From Prochlorococcus sp. AG-311-D23 (GTDB lineage Bacteria; Cyanobacteriota; Cyanobacteriia; PCC-6307; Cyanobiaceae), in NCBI GenBank assembly GCA_003284445.1, contig QBVH01000007.1, positions 1-64,000 on the forward strand: a stretch of DNA of 64,000 bases, in the 5' to 3' direction. The position numbers were made by a program, and so were the translations under genes. Positions 11,069 through 21,584 of this stretch are shown here, piece after piece. The notes beneath the pieces are model-generated. The model worked only from the letters and a program-made list of their open reading frames with translations. It did no database searches and had not been told where the DNA came from. Each line of letters opens with the position of its first letter. The stretch's first letter is position 1.

Positions 11069-11150
11069 TGCCCACCGGGAGACTTGAACTCCCACGACCA
11101 AAGTCACTGGTACCTAAAACCAGCGCGTCTACCAATTCCGCCAGGTGGGC
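11069..11150 (-). tRNA. tRNA-Leu (anticodon TAG)
   Basis: Cloverleaf on the minus strand: acceptor GCCCACC/GGTGGGC, anticodon loop TTTAGGT in CTGGT/ACCAG stem, GGGAGTTCAAGTCTCCC T arm, variable arm present. Confidence 0.95.
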
Positions 11151-11352
11151 CAAAGGTTCTTACCGATTGTCAATTGATTCTAGCAGCTCATAGATGGCTA
11201 TTTAAAGACTATTTTTGATTCGTGAACTTAAAAAGATTAATGTAAATTTCATATTTGTGTATGAAAAAATTGAAATTGTCTTTTTATTACGCATGATTGT
11301 TAGTTTTTCAATAAGCCTCTCTAACTACAAAATATATTTAGATTGAGAAAAT

Positions 11353-11871
11353 ATGATTGTTTCTATTTTTGGATACTTATTTCTTTTTGTTGGGATTTTG
11401 GTATTGGCTTTACCTTTAATGCTTGTCGAAATCAGTAGACCGAGAGATTGGTTGATGGGTGGACTTTTTTTATTTTTAGGATTATTTCTTTTGGTGGAGA
11501 ATGAACTTTTAGGAGGTTCAATAGATTTACTTGTTATCTCTATGGCAATTTTGTACGGAAAAATGATTTTAGAAATTATTCAAAATAGGTGGTATCAATT
11601 AAGTTCTGAAGAAAAAAAGCGGATTGGATCTTTTCAAAGATGGTTTGAATCTTTCAAACAGCTAGGCCAAAGCTTTGCGTTCCTAGGAAAGGGATTTTTA
11701 AATTTTTTTGCAAGCTTTTGGACTAAATCTGAAAAACCGTCAAAAGAAAAAAAATGGGTTCATCCAGAATTGAAAGAAGAAGTTCTAAAGAAAGTATTGG
11801 ATCGAACTGTTTCCAATGAGCCTAAAAAGATCAGAAATAACGAATTATCAGAAAATGAAGAGACTTCTTGA
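11353..11871 (+). CDS. Conserved cyanobacterial membrane protein, possibly Ycf66-like
   Basis: N-terminal hydrophobic segments FGYLFLFVGILVLALPLMLVEISRPRDWLMGGLFLFLGLFLL with a charged C terminus; family assignment tentative. Confidence 0.6.
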   Translation: MIVSIFGYLFLFVGILVLALPLMLVEISRPRDWLMGGLFLFLGLFLLVENELLGGSIDLLVISMAILYGKMILEIIQNRWYQLSSEEKKRIGSFQRWFESFKQLGQSFAFLGKGFLNFFASFWTKSEKPSKEKKWVHPELKEEVLKKVLDRTVSNEPKKIRNNELSENEETS

Positions 11872-11922
11872 TAAAGTTATATGGCTCCAGGCACCCATGC
11901 TGACTATTGAATATTTCTCAAA

Positions 11923-14826
11923 GTGAATAATATCAATAAAAATTCTCAAAAGGATCGTCCCTCTTATAAAGACACTCTCAACCTTTTGCAGACTAATTTC
12001 GGAATGAGGGCTAATGCGCTTCTAAGAGAACCTGAGTTACAAGATTTTTGGACCAAAAAAAAGATAGATTTCGAATTAGGATTAAATAATTCTGGAGAGA
12101 CTTTTACTTTGCATGATGGTCCACCATATGCAAATGGGACGCTTCATATGGGTCATGCTCTCAACAAAGTATTGAAGGACATAATCAATAAATTTCAAAC
12201 AATGCAAGGAAAAAAAGTTTGCTTTGTCCCTGGATGGGATTGTCATGGATTGCCTATTGAATTGAAAGTTCTTCAAGCTTTGGATAAAACTCAACGAGCT
12301 GAATTAACCCCTATTAAATTGAGAAAAAAAGCAGCTGCTTATGCAAAAAAGCAAGTTTCTCAACAAATGGATGGTTTTAAAAGATGGGGAGTATGGGCTG
12401 ATTGGGATAAACCATATTTAACTTTAGACAAAAAGTTTGAAGCTTCTCAGATCAAGTTGTTTGGCGAAATGGTTTTTAAGGGATACATATATCGTGGTCT
12501 AAAACCAGTTCATTGGAGTCCAAGTTCTCAAACTGCCCTAGCCGAGGCAGAATTAGAATATCCCTCCGGTCATGTAAGTAAAAGTATTTATGTGGGATTT
12601 CAAGTTGATCAAATACCAAAAATATTAACCCAAGAAATTTCTAATCAAGCACCAGACTTATTGAATTCTGAAGGGAAATCAAATGAAATCAAACTTGTCA
12701 TTTGGACTACCACACCTTGGACAATTCCTGCCAATGAGGCTATAGCTGTCAACCAAAAATTAGATTATGTAATTGCACAAAGTTCTGATAGATCATTAAT
12801 AATTATTGCTAATAATCTTTTGGAGGAAGTCTCTGAAAGTGTAGGGATTCGTTATCAAAAAAAAGTATTGATTAAAGGATCAATATTGGATGGAATTTTG
12901 TATAAACATCCTTTATTTGATAAAAGAAGTCCTGTTGTATTAGGAGGCGATTATATAACAACTGAATCAGGAACAGGATTAGTTCATACTGCTCCAGGAC
13001 ATGGTGTTGATGACTTTAATACTTGTAAAAAATATAAGTTACCAATTTCTTGTTCTGTAGATGCAAAAGGTTTTCTAACAAAAGAAACCGGAAAATTTGA
13101 AGGCCTAAATGTATTAAAAGATGCTGATAACGTCATAATAAATGACCTCATCAGTACTGGATCTTTGCTTAAACAAATTCCATATGAGCATAGGTATCCT
13201 TATGATTGGAGAACTAAAAAACCAACTATTTTCAGAGCTACAGAGCAATGGTTTGCTTCTCTTGATGGATTTAGGGAGAAAGCACTTTCTGCGATAGAAG
13301 ATGTTACCTGGCTTCCTGAATCTGGAAAAAATAGAATTGATTCTATGGTTAGTGAAAGAGGAGACTGGTGTATCTCTCGACAAAGGACTTGGGGAGTACC
13401 GATACCTGTATTTTATGAAAAAAACGGAAAAGAAATCTTGCTTAATAAAGAAACTATTTCTCATATAGCCAATTTATTTTCTATCCATGGAGCAGATGTT
13501 TGGTGGGAATATGAAGTATCTCAATTATTACCTTCTTCCTATTTGAATGAGGCAGATCGATGGCAAAAAGGTACCGATACTATGGATGTTTGGTTTGACT
13601 CTGGCTCTAGTTGGTCTTCAGTTACTTATGAGAAAGAAAATTTAAATTATCCTGCTGATTTGTATTTGGAGGGATCTGATCAACATCGGGGTTGGTTTCA
13701 GTCCTCATTATTAACCTCTGTAGCAGTTAATGAACATGCACCTTTTAAAAAAGTACTTACACATGGTTTTGCTTTAGATGAGAATGGGAGGAAAATGAGT
13801 AAATCCTTAGGAAATATTATTGATCCTTTAGTAATAATTAATGGTGGCTCAAATAAGAAATTAGATCCTGCATATGGAGCTGATGTTTTGAGGCTATGGG
13901 TTAGTTCTGTTGATTACTCTGCAGACGTTCCAATTGGATCAAGTATACTTAAGCAAATTTCTGATGTTTATCGTAAGGTTCGGAATACCTCTAGGTATCT
14001 TTTAGGCAACCTATATGATTTTGATTATAAAAACGATTCCATTGATATTTCTAACCTTCCACTGCTAGATAAATGGATGTTGAATAGAACATCTGAAGTG
14101 ATCGATGAAATATCAGAAGCATACTCTAACTTTGAATTTTCGAAATTTTTCCAGACAATTCAGAATTTTTGTGTAGTTGATTTGTCTAATTTTTACTTAG
14201 ATATAGCCAAAGATAGGTTGTATGTTAGCTCCAAAGCTGACTTTAGAAGAAGAAGTTGTCAGACAGTTTTATCCTTGGTCATTGAGAAAATATCTGGCTT
14301 AATTGCACCTGTTTTATGTCATATGGCAGAGGATATTTGGCAAAATATTCCATATAGCTTAGAGGAAGCTTCAGTCTTTCAAAGAGGATGGCCTACTGCC
14401 CCTAAATCATGGAGAAATAGTAGTTTTAATTGCCATGTTATTGAACTCCGCAAACTTAGATCAGTCATTAATCGGATGTTGGAGAGCTGTAGAAATAATC
14501 AAGAGTTAGGTTCTTCTTTGGAAGCATCAGTCAGGATTGATATTTCTGATGAAAAAGTTCAAGCTGCTATTGAATGGTTGGCTAAAAGCGAATCTAATAA
14601 TGTTGATGTACTAAGAGATTGGTTCCTAGTATCATCTTTACAAATTGGGGGTGAGCCTTGGGCTGAAGTTTTAGTTGTCGAGGATAATGATCTTGCTTCC
14701 GTTGAGATTGCAAAAGCAAGAGGATTTAAGTGTGAAAGATGCTGGCATTATGAAATTGAAATGAGTAACAATCAACAACATCCAAATATTTGTAAAAGGT
14801 GTGAAAAAGTAGTTTTAGCTATTTAA
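11923..14826 (+). CDS. ileS: Isoleucyl-tRNA synthetase
   Basis: HIGH-type motif [26 protein letters not shown] ([10 protein letters not shown]), C-terminal Zn finger CERCWHYE...CKRC; GTG start. Confidence 0.98.
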   Translation: MNNINKNSQKDRPSYKDTLNLLQTNFGMRANALLREPELQDFWTKKKIDFELGLNNSGETFTLHDGPPYANGTLHMGHALNKVLKDIINKFQTMQGKKVCFVPGWDCHGLPIELKVLQALDKTQRAELTPIKLRKKAAAYAKKQVSQQMDGFKRWGVWADWDKPYLTLDKKFEASQIKLFGEMVFKGYIYRGLKPVHWSPSSQTALAEAELEYPSGHVSKSIYVGFQVDQIPKILTQEISNQAPDLLNSEGKSNEIKLVIWTTTPWTIPANEAIAVNQKLDYVIAQSSDRSLIIIANNLLEEVSESVGIRYQKKVLIKGSILDGILYKHPLFDKRSPVVLGGDYITTESGTGLVHTAPGHGVDDFNTCKKYKLPISCSVDAKGFLTKETGKFEGLNVLKDADNVIINDLISTGSLLKQIPYEHRYPYDWRTKKPTIFRATEQWFASLDGFREKALSAIEDVTWLPESGKNRIDSMVSERGDWCISRQRTWGVPIPVFYEKNGKEILLNKETISHIANLFSIHGADVWWEYEVSQLLPSSYLNEADRWQKGTDTMDVWFDSGSSWSSVTYEKENLNYPADLYLEGSDQHRGWFQSSLLTSVAVNEHAPFKKVLTHGFALDENGRKMSKSLGNIIDPLVIINGGSNKKLDPAYGADVLRLWVSSVDYSADVPIGSSILKQISDVYRKVRNTSRYLLGNLYDFDYKNDSIDISNLPLLDKWMLNRTSEVIDEISEAYSNFEFSKFFQTIQNFCVVDLSNFYLDIAKDRLYVSSKADFRRRSCQTVLSLVIEKISGLIAPVLCHMAEDIWQNIPYSLEEASVFQRGWPTAPKSWRNSSFNCHVIELRKLRSVINRMLESCRNNQELGSSLEASVRIDISDEKVQAAIEWLAKSESNNVDVLRDWFLVSSLQIGGEPWAEVLVVEDNDLASVEIAKARGFKCERCWHYEIEMSNNQQHPNICKRCEKVVLAI

Positions 14827-14857
14827 AAAGGAATTGATAATAAATGTTATTTAGTCT

Positions 14858-15481
14858 TTAAAATTTACCTGCGAAACGACCATTTTTTGGTAATTGTATG
14901 AGCAACCATTGTAGTAAACCTATTAAATACAATATTAGAGCTAAATATGCAAAAAATGTAGCAAACCCACTGCTCCAATTACCGTCTAAAACAAATTTTA
15001 TTATTGTTTTTGTTGTGATGAATGAATTAAATGGAATCTCTCTCCAACTATCACAATAGTTCTCATTAATTGAATTCAAACATCTCCAACTAAATAGATG
15101 AAGTCCAGTATTTAGTAAGGACCAAAAAGTTAATGTCCAACGCCAAATTCGTGTAGTTAAAGCAATTGGTTTGTGAGCAGGCATTGCATCAATTTCTTGA
15201 TTTAAATCAAACCAAAACCAAATGGAACTAACCATAAGTATTGGGGAAATAAATGAAATTAATTGACCTAATTGGCTCTCAACACTAAGAAATAAAAGGT
15301 TTATCGCATAAAGACTAGAAACTTTCCAGTAAATTGATAAAAGTCGATCAATAGAGTTCGAATTCGATCTTTTTGCCCAAATCAATAGAAATAATGGGAG
15401 ACCGACTGCGAAGGTAGCAGCAATTCGATATGAGAGCCAAACTAGTATTTGGAATTGAGGTTCAGTCAAAAAAAATCTCAT
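14858..15481 (-). CDS. DUF3177-like integral membrane protein
   Basis: Multi-TM protein RIAATFAVGLPLFLLIWAKR, FWFDLNQEIDAMPAHKPIA, cyanobacterial conserved pattern. Confidence 0.65.
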   Translation of the reverse strand: MRFFLTEPQFQILVWLSYRIAATFAVGLPLFLLIWAKRSNSNSIDRLLSIYWKVSSLYAINLLFLSVESQLGQLISFISPILMVSSIWFWFDLNQEIDAMPAHKPIALTTRIWRWTLTFWSLLNTGLHLFSWRCLNSINENYCDSWREIPFNSFITTKTIIKFVLDGNWSSGFATFFAYLALILYLIGLLQWLLIQLPKNGRFAGKF

Positions 15482-15740
15482 TCATATCTATTATCAACCT
15501 TAAGGCATTCTTTTTATGATTATTCTTAATTTTTAAAGTATTTTCTCTATATTTGCAGAACTCTGAGATCATTAATCCAATTCCACTCTTGATTGCTTAA
15601 TGATGATCTACCAATTAAAGTTAAATAATTAAAAACTCTAATCAAAAAAAATAAATTGGTCTGTCTTTATATCATCTTTTGAAAAATATAATTGACTTGC
15701 TAACATAATAATCTGATTTATTTATTTCAGGTTTCATTTT

Positions 15741-16385
15741 GTGAGACAGCATGTAAATCCTTTAAGCCAATTTTTTCAGTTACCATTATCTCTTCCCAGT
15801 AAGAATGTTCTTTTTAAGAAATCTCACAATCCAATTCATTTAGATATTGGATCTGCAAAAGGTGAATTTCTGATTGAATTAGCAATAAAATATCCTGACT
15901 GGAATTTTGTTGGGCTTGAGATAAGAGAGCCTCTTGTTAGTTTATGTGAGAAGAAAAGAAGAAAATTAGAATTGGATAATTTAAAATTTTTATTTTGTAA
16001 TGTTAATGTCAGTCTAGATGAATGGTTATCTGATTTAGATTATGGTCAATTAAAAAGGGTTTCAATTCAATTTCCAGACCCTTGGTTTAAAAGAAAACAC
16101 TTCAAAAGGAGGGTTCTAAAAACAAATATTCTCAATTCAATTGCTAAAGCCATGAGTAAGGATGGCGAAATATTTATTCAAACCGATATATTCAAACTTA
16201 TCGAATATATGACTAATACGATTGATAAAAATAGATATTTTAATAAAAAAGAGGTAGGAGATCTCAGATTTATTGACGAAAATCCTTATCAGGTAAAGAC
16301 AGATAGAGAAATATTTTCTCTTAAGAAAAATTTGCTAATTTATAGAGCCATATATATTAGAAATAACCTATTATTCATTAATTAA
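15741..16385 (+). CDS. trmB: tRNA (guanine-N7-)-methyltransferase
   Basis: LDIGSAKGEFLIELA, NFVGLEIREPLV, VSIQFPDPWFKRKHFKRR; GTG start. Confidence 0.95.
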   Translation: MRQHVNPLSQFFQLPLSLPSKNVLFKKSHNPIHLDIGSAKGEFLIELAIKYPDWNFVGLEIREPLVSLCEKKRRKLELDNLKFLFCNVNVSLDEWLSDLDYGQLKRVSIQFPDPWFKRKHFKRRVLKTNILNSIAKAMSKDGEIFIQTDIFKLIEYMTNTIDKNRYFNKKEVGDLRFIDENPYQVKTDREIFSLKKNLLIYRAIYIRNNLLFIN

Positions 16386-16469
16386 TATAAATTATACTTA
16401 AAATATATGATATGTTTTAAGTTAAAGTTTATGTATATAATAATTAGAATAAAGAAAGTGTAAATTCTG

Positions 16470-17036
16470 ATGATTGATAACTCAAACTCAGATAAAGATC
16501 TAAGCTTCCTTCAAAAAATGTTTTTTGTTTTTCTTAGCCTTTTTTTAGTTGCTTTACTATTATTTTCCCGAAGTGGGTTTAAAGCTAATGCAATGCTTAA
16601 TCAATTGGCAAAGAACTCTCTGGAACCAGATATAGCTTTGACAAATGGAAAACCTACAGTATTTGAATTTTATGCGGATTGGTGTGAAGCTTGCAAAGAA
16701 ATGGCTCCTGATATGTTTGATGCTGAAAAACTAAATTCAAATAAAATAGATATAGTTTTACTTAATGTTGATAATCCAAGGTGGTTTGATTTGATTGATA
16801 AATATGATGTTAATGGTATTCCTAAATTAACTTTTTTTAACGATAAAGGAGAATTTATGGGATTTTCATTAGGAGTTAGAAAATATAGAGAACTTAATGA
16901 AATTTTTCTTGCTTTAATTAATAATTCTGATTTACCTTCTTATACTAAATTATCAACTTCAAGTAATTTGATTTCTAAAAATAATTTAAAAGTGTCAAAT
17001 AATATTATTTCAGAAGGTCCTAGAGATCATAGCTAG
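16470..17036 (+). CDS. Membrane-anchored thioredoxin-like protein (TxlA/HCF164 type)
   Basis: N-terminal TM helix then FEFYADWCEACKEMAPDMFD (WCxxC) and GIPKLTFF. Confidence 0.88.
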   Translation: MIDNSNSDKDLSFLQKMFFVFLSLFLVALLLFSRSGFKANAMLNQLAKNSLEPDIALTNGKPTVFEFYADWCEACKEMAPDMFDAEKLNSNKIDIVLLNVDNPRWFDLIDKYDVNGIPKLTFFNDKGEFMGFSLGVRKYRELNEIFLALINNSDLPSYTKLSTSSNLISKNNLKVSNNIISEGPRDHS

Positions 17037-17671
17037 ACTATCCAGTTTAAAGCGGATGAAACTACGGGATATTCTTGTGAGAATATATTTTTACATTCTT
17101 GTGCGATCACCATATGCTCTTTTTGCGTTCCATGTCCAGTTCTAAGATTTATGTAATGAATCCACGAACGACATGATCCTGTCATGTAAATTCTGGTTGG
17201 CGTAGCAAGTGGAAGTACAAATCTTGCACATTCTTTGGCTATTCCAGCTTCTAACATCTCTTCATAAAGTTCTTTGTTTTGATCAAATTGTTGTTTGATT
17301 TTTTTGTTGAATGCATTGATAATTTCTTTTGGTAAGTCTGAGATAGAATTTTGTCTATTTTTGTTATCTTGTCTTCTTAATTCTGGTATGGGAATTTCTC
17401 CTAATTGCATGCTATCTGCATAGCGTTGTGAGAATTCTTGAAAGGTAAATGATCGATGTCTTAAAATTTGTGCAGCAATTCCTCTAGTAGTTTCTATTTG
17501 CAAAGTCATATAAGCTTGCTCAAATACACTCCAATGTTCATTTTTAATGCAATACCCAATTAATTTCGTAAAGTCATCATTCTCTTGATTTTTTGGATTA
17601 CTAACCCTGGCAATATATGCCATGCTTTTTTCAGCGTCTGGCGTAGAAGTTATTAATTGAACACAACTCAT
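17033..17671 (-). CDS. thyX: FAD-dependent thymidylate synthase
   Basis: ThyX signature RHRSFTFQEFSQRY and CARFVLPLATPTRIYMTGSCRSWIHYINLR. Confidence 0.96.
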   Translation of the reverse strand: MSCVQLITSTPDAEKSMAYIARVSNPKNQENDDFTKLIGYCIKNEHWSVFEQAYMTLQIETTRGIAAQILRHRSFTFQEFSQRYADSMQLGEIPIPELRRQDNKNRQNSISDLPKEIINAFNKKIKQQFDQNKELYEEMLEAGIAKECARFVLPLATPTRIYMTGSCRSWIHYINLRTGHGTQKEHMVIAQECKNIFSQEYPVVSSALNWIV

Positions 17672-17673
17672 AC

Positions 17674-18267
17674 TTAAACCTTTGCTAGGGTAACTTTTTC
17701 TTTTTGATATTGATATTTACCTTTCCTATCACTGTAAGTTGTTTCACAAGGATCTCCTTCAAAGAAAAGTAATTGACAAATTCCTTCATCAGCATAAATC
17801 CTGCAATCTGCTCCAGAACTATTACTGAACTCCAAAGTTAGATGACCTTCCCAGCTTGCTTCAGCAGGAGTTGTATTTACGATTATTCCTAGGCGCGCGT
17901 AGGTGCTTTTCCCAAGGCAAATAACTGTAATATTTCGTGGTACTTTCATTTTTTCTAATGCAACACCAAGGCCGTAAGAGTGTGCAGGTAAAATAAAGTA
18001 TTTACCATCCTCGTCTTCTTTTAAATCTGTAGGTTCTAAATTATCAGGATTAAACTTTTTCGGATTCATCACTGTTCCAGGTACATGCTTAAAAATCAAA
18101 AACTCTTTAGAGGAAAGACGTAAATCATATCCATATGATGAGCAACCAAAGCTTAAAACAGGAGATTTTTCTGATTCGGGCTCAAGATGTCTTATTAGCT
18201 TTTCTTGGAAAGGTTGAAGCATTCCTAATGAAGCCTGTTCAGCAATCCAAAGATCGTTTTTTAACAT
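17674..18267 (-). CDS. dcd: dCTP deaminase
   Basis: SSYGYDLRLS, LGKSTYARLGIIVNTTPAEASWEGHLTLEFSN, YADEGICQLLFFEGD. Confidence 0.94.
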   Translation of the reverse strand: MLKNDLWIAEQASLGMLQPFQEKLIRHLEPESEKSPVLSFGCSSYGYDLRLSSKEFLIFKHVPGTVMNPKKFNPDNLEPTDLKEDEDGKYFILPAHSYGLGVALEKMKVPRNITVICLGKSTYARLGIIVNTTPAEASWEGHLTLEFSNSSGADCRIYADEGICQLLFFEGDPCETTYSDRKGKYQYQKEKVTLAKV

Positions 18268-18864
18268 TTAATTGCAGCGTAATTCAGTGATTTGATCAGC
18301 CATTTTAATTACTTTAGGAGGGATTGATGGTCCAGTAAGAATAATATCTGTGGATGATGTTCGATTATTTATCAAGGAAATTAAATCATTTTCTTCAATG
18401 AAACCAAGATTGATAGCCATTCCTATTTCATCAAGAACGATTTTATCTATTTTTTTTTCGGTTAAACGTGCTTTGCAAAATTCCCAAAGTTCTTTGATCG
18501 CTTTTTCTTCATATTTTCTTTTTAAAGATAAATGTTCTTCTAATATTTTTTCTGGCAAGCACGTTTCAATTGCTGGCCTTAGCCACTCAAGTCGCCCGCA
18601 AAGATTGATAGCTCCACTTGGCCCTTGATTGACTCCACCTCTCAAGAATTGAGCAATTAAAACTTGGCTTCCCAGCCCTGCAGATCTAATTGCTTCACTA
18701 AGAACAACAGAAAAACTACCTCTAAAAGTAGAAGTGTGGATTTGAACTTGACCTTGAGTTTTAACTAGTTGTAAAGGCTTTCTAATGGGGGTAGGCCTTA
18801 AAGACGTCTCTGTTGACGGCGATGAACCCCTTTGTTGAGCATTAACGCTCACTTGTGCATTCAT
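18268..18864 (-). CDS. CobO/BtuR-family protein (cob(I)alamin adenosyltransferase-like) with degenerate P-loop
   Basis: VLIAQFLRGG, KIDKIVLDEIGMAINLGFIEENDLI, IILTGPSIPPKVIKMADQITEL match CobO architecture, but the expected GxGKGKTT is TSTFRGSFSVV. Confidence 0.75.
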   Translation of the reverse strand: MNAQVSVNAQQRGSSPSTETSLRPTPIRKPLQLVKTQGQVQIHTSTFRGSFSVVLSEAIRSAGLGSQVLIAQFLRGGVNQGPSGAINLCGRLEWLRPAIETCLPEKILEEHLSLKRKYEEKAIKELWEFCKARLTEKKIDKIVLDEIGMAINLGFIEENDLISLINNRTSSTDIILTGPSIPPKVIKMADQITELRCN

Positions 18865-19010
18865 CTTGTTTTTTTAGCAGAATGTCTTCAAATTAATCTA
18901 GCGGCATAAAAATTCTAATCAACCTACTTGACACTATCTGTGGTGTAAGGAGTGAAAATACTTGGTTGTCAAAACTATTAAGGCCCCAAAAGTGATTAAT
19001 ACAGGAAAAA

Positions 19011-19024
19011 GTAGTTTTTAATAC
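19011..19024 (+). promoter_or_regulatory. NtcA-type binding site upstream of ntcA
   Basis: Exact GTA-GTTTTTAA-TAC (GTAN8TAC), 155 bp upstream of the ntcA ATG; candidate -10 TATTTT at 19043 or TACAAT at 19064. Confidence 0.55.
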
Positions 19025-19178
19025 TTTTTGAAAAAGAGTCGCTATTTTTTGAGGGAAAAAAGATACAATTTTCTAGAAAAAAACCGCATTGGATTAAAGA
19101 CTTAGGTTCAAAAAAGTCGCCATAGCTACATAAGATTTGTTCTCGATTTATTAATGTTCCCAGAACAGTTAATTAAAT

Positions 19179-19910
19179 ATGGTCACCTCATATCGTGGCT
19201 TTACTCGTTTCAACCAACCAAGAAATACCCAGATGGTTGGTAATTCATCGTCTCCATTGCCTCCAAGCAAAACTCTCTTAGATGTAATTAAATCTTTGGA
19301 GGGAGTCTCTACTGAAACAGTAGATCGGTCAAAAACTATTTTTTTCCCTGGTGATCCTGCAGAAAGGGTTTATTTGATAAGACGTGGTGCAGTTCGATTG
19401 AGCAGAGTTTATGAAACTGGCGAAGAAATTACTGTTGCGTTGTTAAGAGAAAATAGTCTGTTTGGAGTTTTATCTTTATTGACAGGACATAGGTCAGATC
19501 GTTTTTATCATGCTGTTGCTTTTACTCGTGTGGATATCATTTCTGCTCCCGCCACATCACTAAGGAATGCAATTGAGCAAGATGCCTCTGTTGGGTTGCT
19601 ACTTTTACAAGGTTTATCAAGTCGAGTACTTCAAACTGAAACAATGATTGAAACTTTGACTCATAGAGATATGTCTTCTCGTCTTGCAAGCTTTTTACTT
19701 GTCTTATGTAGAGACTTTGGAGTGCCGGGGGAAAAAGGAATCACAATTGACTTAAGACTCTCTCATCAAGCCATTGCTGAAGCAATAGGTTCAACCAGAG
19801 TTACTATTACACGACTACTTGGTGAGTTGAAAAGTAATTCCTTATTGGCAATAGATAGGAAGAAAATAACCATATTCGATCCAATAGCGCTAGCAAAAAG
19901 ATTTAATTAA
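19179..19910 (+). CDS. ntcA: Global nitrogen regulator NtcA (CRP/FNR family)
   Basis: cNMP-binding-like barrel and C-terminal [28 protein letters not shown]. Confidence 0.97.
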   Translation: MVTSYRGFTRFNQPRNTQMVGNSSSPLPPSKTLLDVIKSLEGVSTETVDRSKTIFFPGDPAERVYLIRRGAVRLSRVYETGEEITVALLRENSLFGVLSLLTGHRSDRFYHAVAFTRVDIISAPATSLRNAIEQDASVGLLLLQGLSSRVLQTETMIETLTHRDMSSRLASFLLVLCRDFGVPGEKGITIDLRLSHQAIAEAIGSTRVTITRLLGELKSNSLLAIDRKKITIFDPIALAKRFN

Positions 19911-19965
19911 AGGCCATTGCATACTAAGGTTTAACAGGTTTGATTAATTCTTCTTCTTTTTCTCT

Positions 19966-20892
19966 GTGACTGCCTGGCTGAAAATTCTTTTACTATTAAT
20001 CCTTGGTGGAATACTTGCTACTCTAGGAGATCGCTTAGGTACCAGAGTTGGAAAAGCGCGTTTAAGTATATTTAAATTAAGACCAAAAAGCACAGCTGTC
20101 TTAATAACTGTTTTTACTGGAAGTATTATCAGTGCTATTTCATTTGCAACTATGGTTGTATTTGATAGAGATTTAAGGGTTGGATTATTTCAGCTAGAGG
20201 ATATTAGAGAAAAGATTATAGAGAGTGAAAAAGAATTAAAAAAATTAGAAAAAAATTTGTATGCTTTCAGGAGTGGAAATGTAGTAATAAGTAGTGGTCA
20301 AACCCTAGCAACTAAGACTATTAAATTAAATAAAAGCAATGATATTAATAAAATTATAGAAAGTATATTACAGCAAGCAAATTTCTATGCTTTTAATTTA
20401 GTAAAACCAAATCAATCTGAATATCGAAGAATATTATTAGTTCGTAAAGATGATATTGAGAAGCTTGAAAATAAAATAGCTGATAATAGAAGTTGGGTAG
20501 TAAGGATTAAATCAGCAGGAAATATACTAAGAGGTGAAAATTATGTTTATGCATTTCCTGAAGTCACCTTAAATAAAATGATTACAAAGAAAGGTGAAGT
20601 TATTGCCATAGAAAATATATCTTTATCAAAATCTGATTCTGAATCTATCAGTAAAAAGATTAATCTTTTAATGGCTTCAACTTTAGCTGAGGTTAGACAA
20701 CGAGGATCATTGAGTTCTGAGTTGAAAATTAATGCTAATCAAATTAATAGCTTAGGAAAATATCTAGTTAGTAAAAAAAAGGGAGATTTCCAAATCATTG
20801 CAAGGGCTCTTGACGATAGCCAAAGTGCAGAAAAAGTCTCTGTATCATTGGAATTACAATCTTTAGAAAAACCTATACTAAACAAGAGTTGA
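19966..20892 (+). CDS. DUF3084 membrane/coiled-coil protein
   Basis: N-terminal GDRLGTRVGKARLSIFKLRPKSTAVLITVFTGS, typical of cyanobacterial DUF3084; GTG start. Confidence 0.8.
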   Translation: MTAWLKILLLLILGGILATLGDRLGTRVGKARLSIFKLRPKSTAVLITVFTGSIISAISFATMVVFDRDLRVGLFQLEDIREKIIESEKELKKLEKNLYAFRSGNVVISSGQTLATKTIKLNKSNDINKIIESILQQANFYAFNLVKPNQSEYRRILLVRKDDIEKLENKIADNRSWVVRIKSAGNILRGENYVYAFPEVTLNKMITKKGEVIAIENISLSKSDSESISKKINLLMASTLAEVRQRGSLSSELKINANQINSLGKYLVSKKKGDFQIIARALDDSQSAEKVSVSLELQSLEKPILNKS

Positions 20893-21330
20893 ATGAGTCT
20901 TTATATATCAATAGATCCTGGAATGAAAAAATGCGGCTTATTATTAGCTGATACTAAATCCGGAAAAGTTATTGAGGCAGGTGTAGCTTCATTAAATAAA
21001 TTTCCTGATTTGGTTTCTCGATGGAGTGAAGATTTTGAGATTATTAAGATAATCCTTGGTGATGGGACTAATTGTAAATATATAGAGAATAAATTAAAGC
21101 AAAATAAGTTTTTTAATATAAATTATGTGGATGAAAGAGGATCAACTCTAAGAGCACGATTTAGATATTGGGAAATTTGGCCTCCAAATTATTTTATTCG
21201 TTGCCTTCCAAAAGAAATTCTTTTTCCTCCTGCAAATCTTGATGCAATTGTCGCGTTGATTTTATTGGAAGATTTATTAGAATGTAGATTCGTTTGGCCA
21301 GATAAAGTAAGTATTAAAACTTGGCCCTAA
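20893..21330 (+). CDS. RuvC/YqgF-like RNase H-fold protein
   Basis: ISIDPGMKKCGLLLAD, YVDERGSTLRARFRYWE, PPANLDAIVALILLEDLL resemble YqgF motifs I-III; ATG abuts the DUF3084 stop. Confidence 0.75.
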   Translation: MSLYISIDPGMKKCGLLLADTKSGKVIEAGVASLNKFPDLVSRWSEDFEIIKIILGDGTNCKYIENKLKQNKFFNINYVDERGSTLRARFRYWEIWPPNYFIRCLPKEILFPPANLDAIVALILLEDLLECRFVWPDKVSIKTWP

Positions 21331-21571
21331 CTGTAAAAATATAATCTCCACCAGATTCAAGTTTATAATCAGCTTTTACTAAATAGCGCTCTAATGCATC
21401 TTTTATCAGCGCTCTACCAAGTGGCGGTTCGACAAAAAGTTGTCCCTGATTAAAAGCCCAAATGAAACTCCATTCAAAATTTCCTGCACGGACAATCCCC
21501 TCAACTTTCTTATGATTAAAGCATTGCTTATGAATTTGAACATATGCAGTAGTTGATGGCTTATTATACAT
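21314..21571 (-). CDS. DUF3146 protein
   Basis: Small ORF VRAGNFEWSFIWAFNQGQLFVEPPLGRALIKDALERYL, cyanobacterial conserved family. Confidence 0.75.
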   Translation of the reverse strand: MYNKPSTTAYVQIHKQCFNHKKVEGIVRAGNFEWSFIWAFNQGQLFVEPPLGRALIKDALERYLVKADYKLESGGDYIFTVRAKF

Positions 21572-21584
21572 TTTTCTAAATTTA

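Noticed and set aside
16396-16422. ACTTAAAATATA-TGA-TATGTTTTAAGT hairpin after trmB
   Set aside because: Very AT-rich with no T-run; could be chance or a weak terminator, not enough to call.
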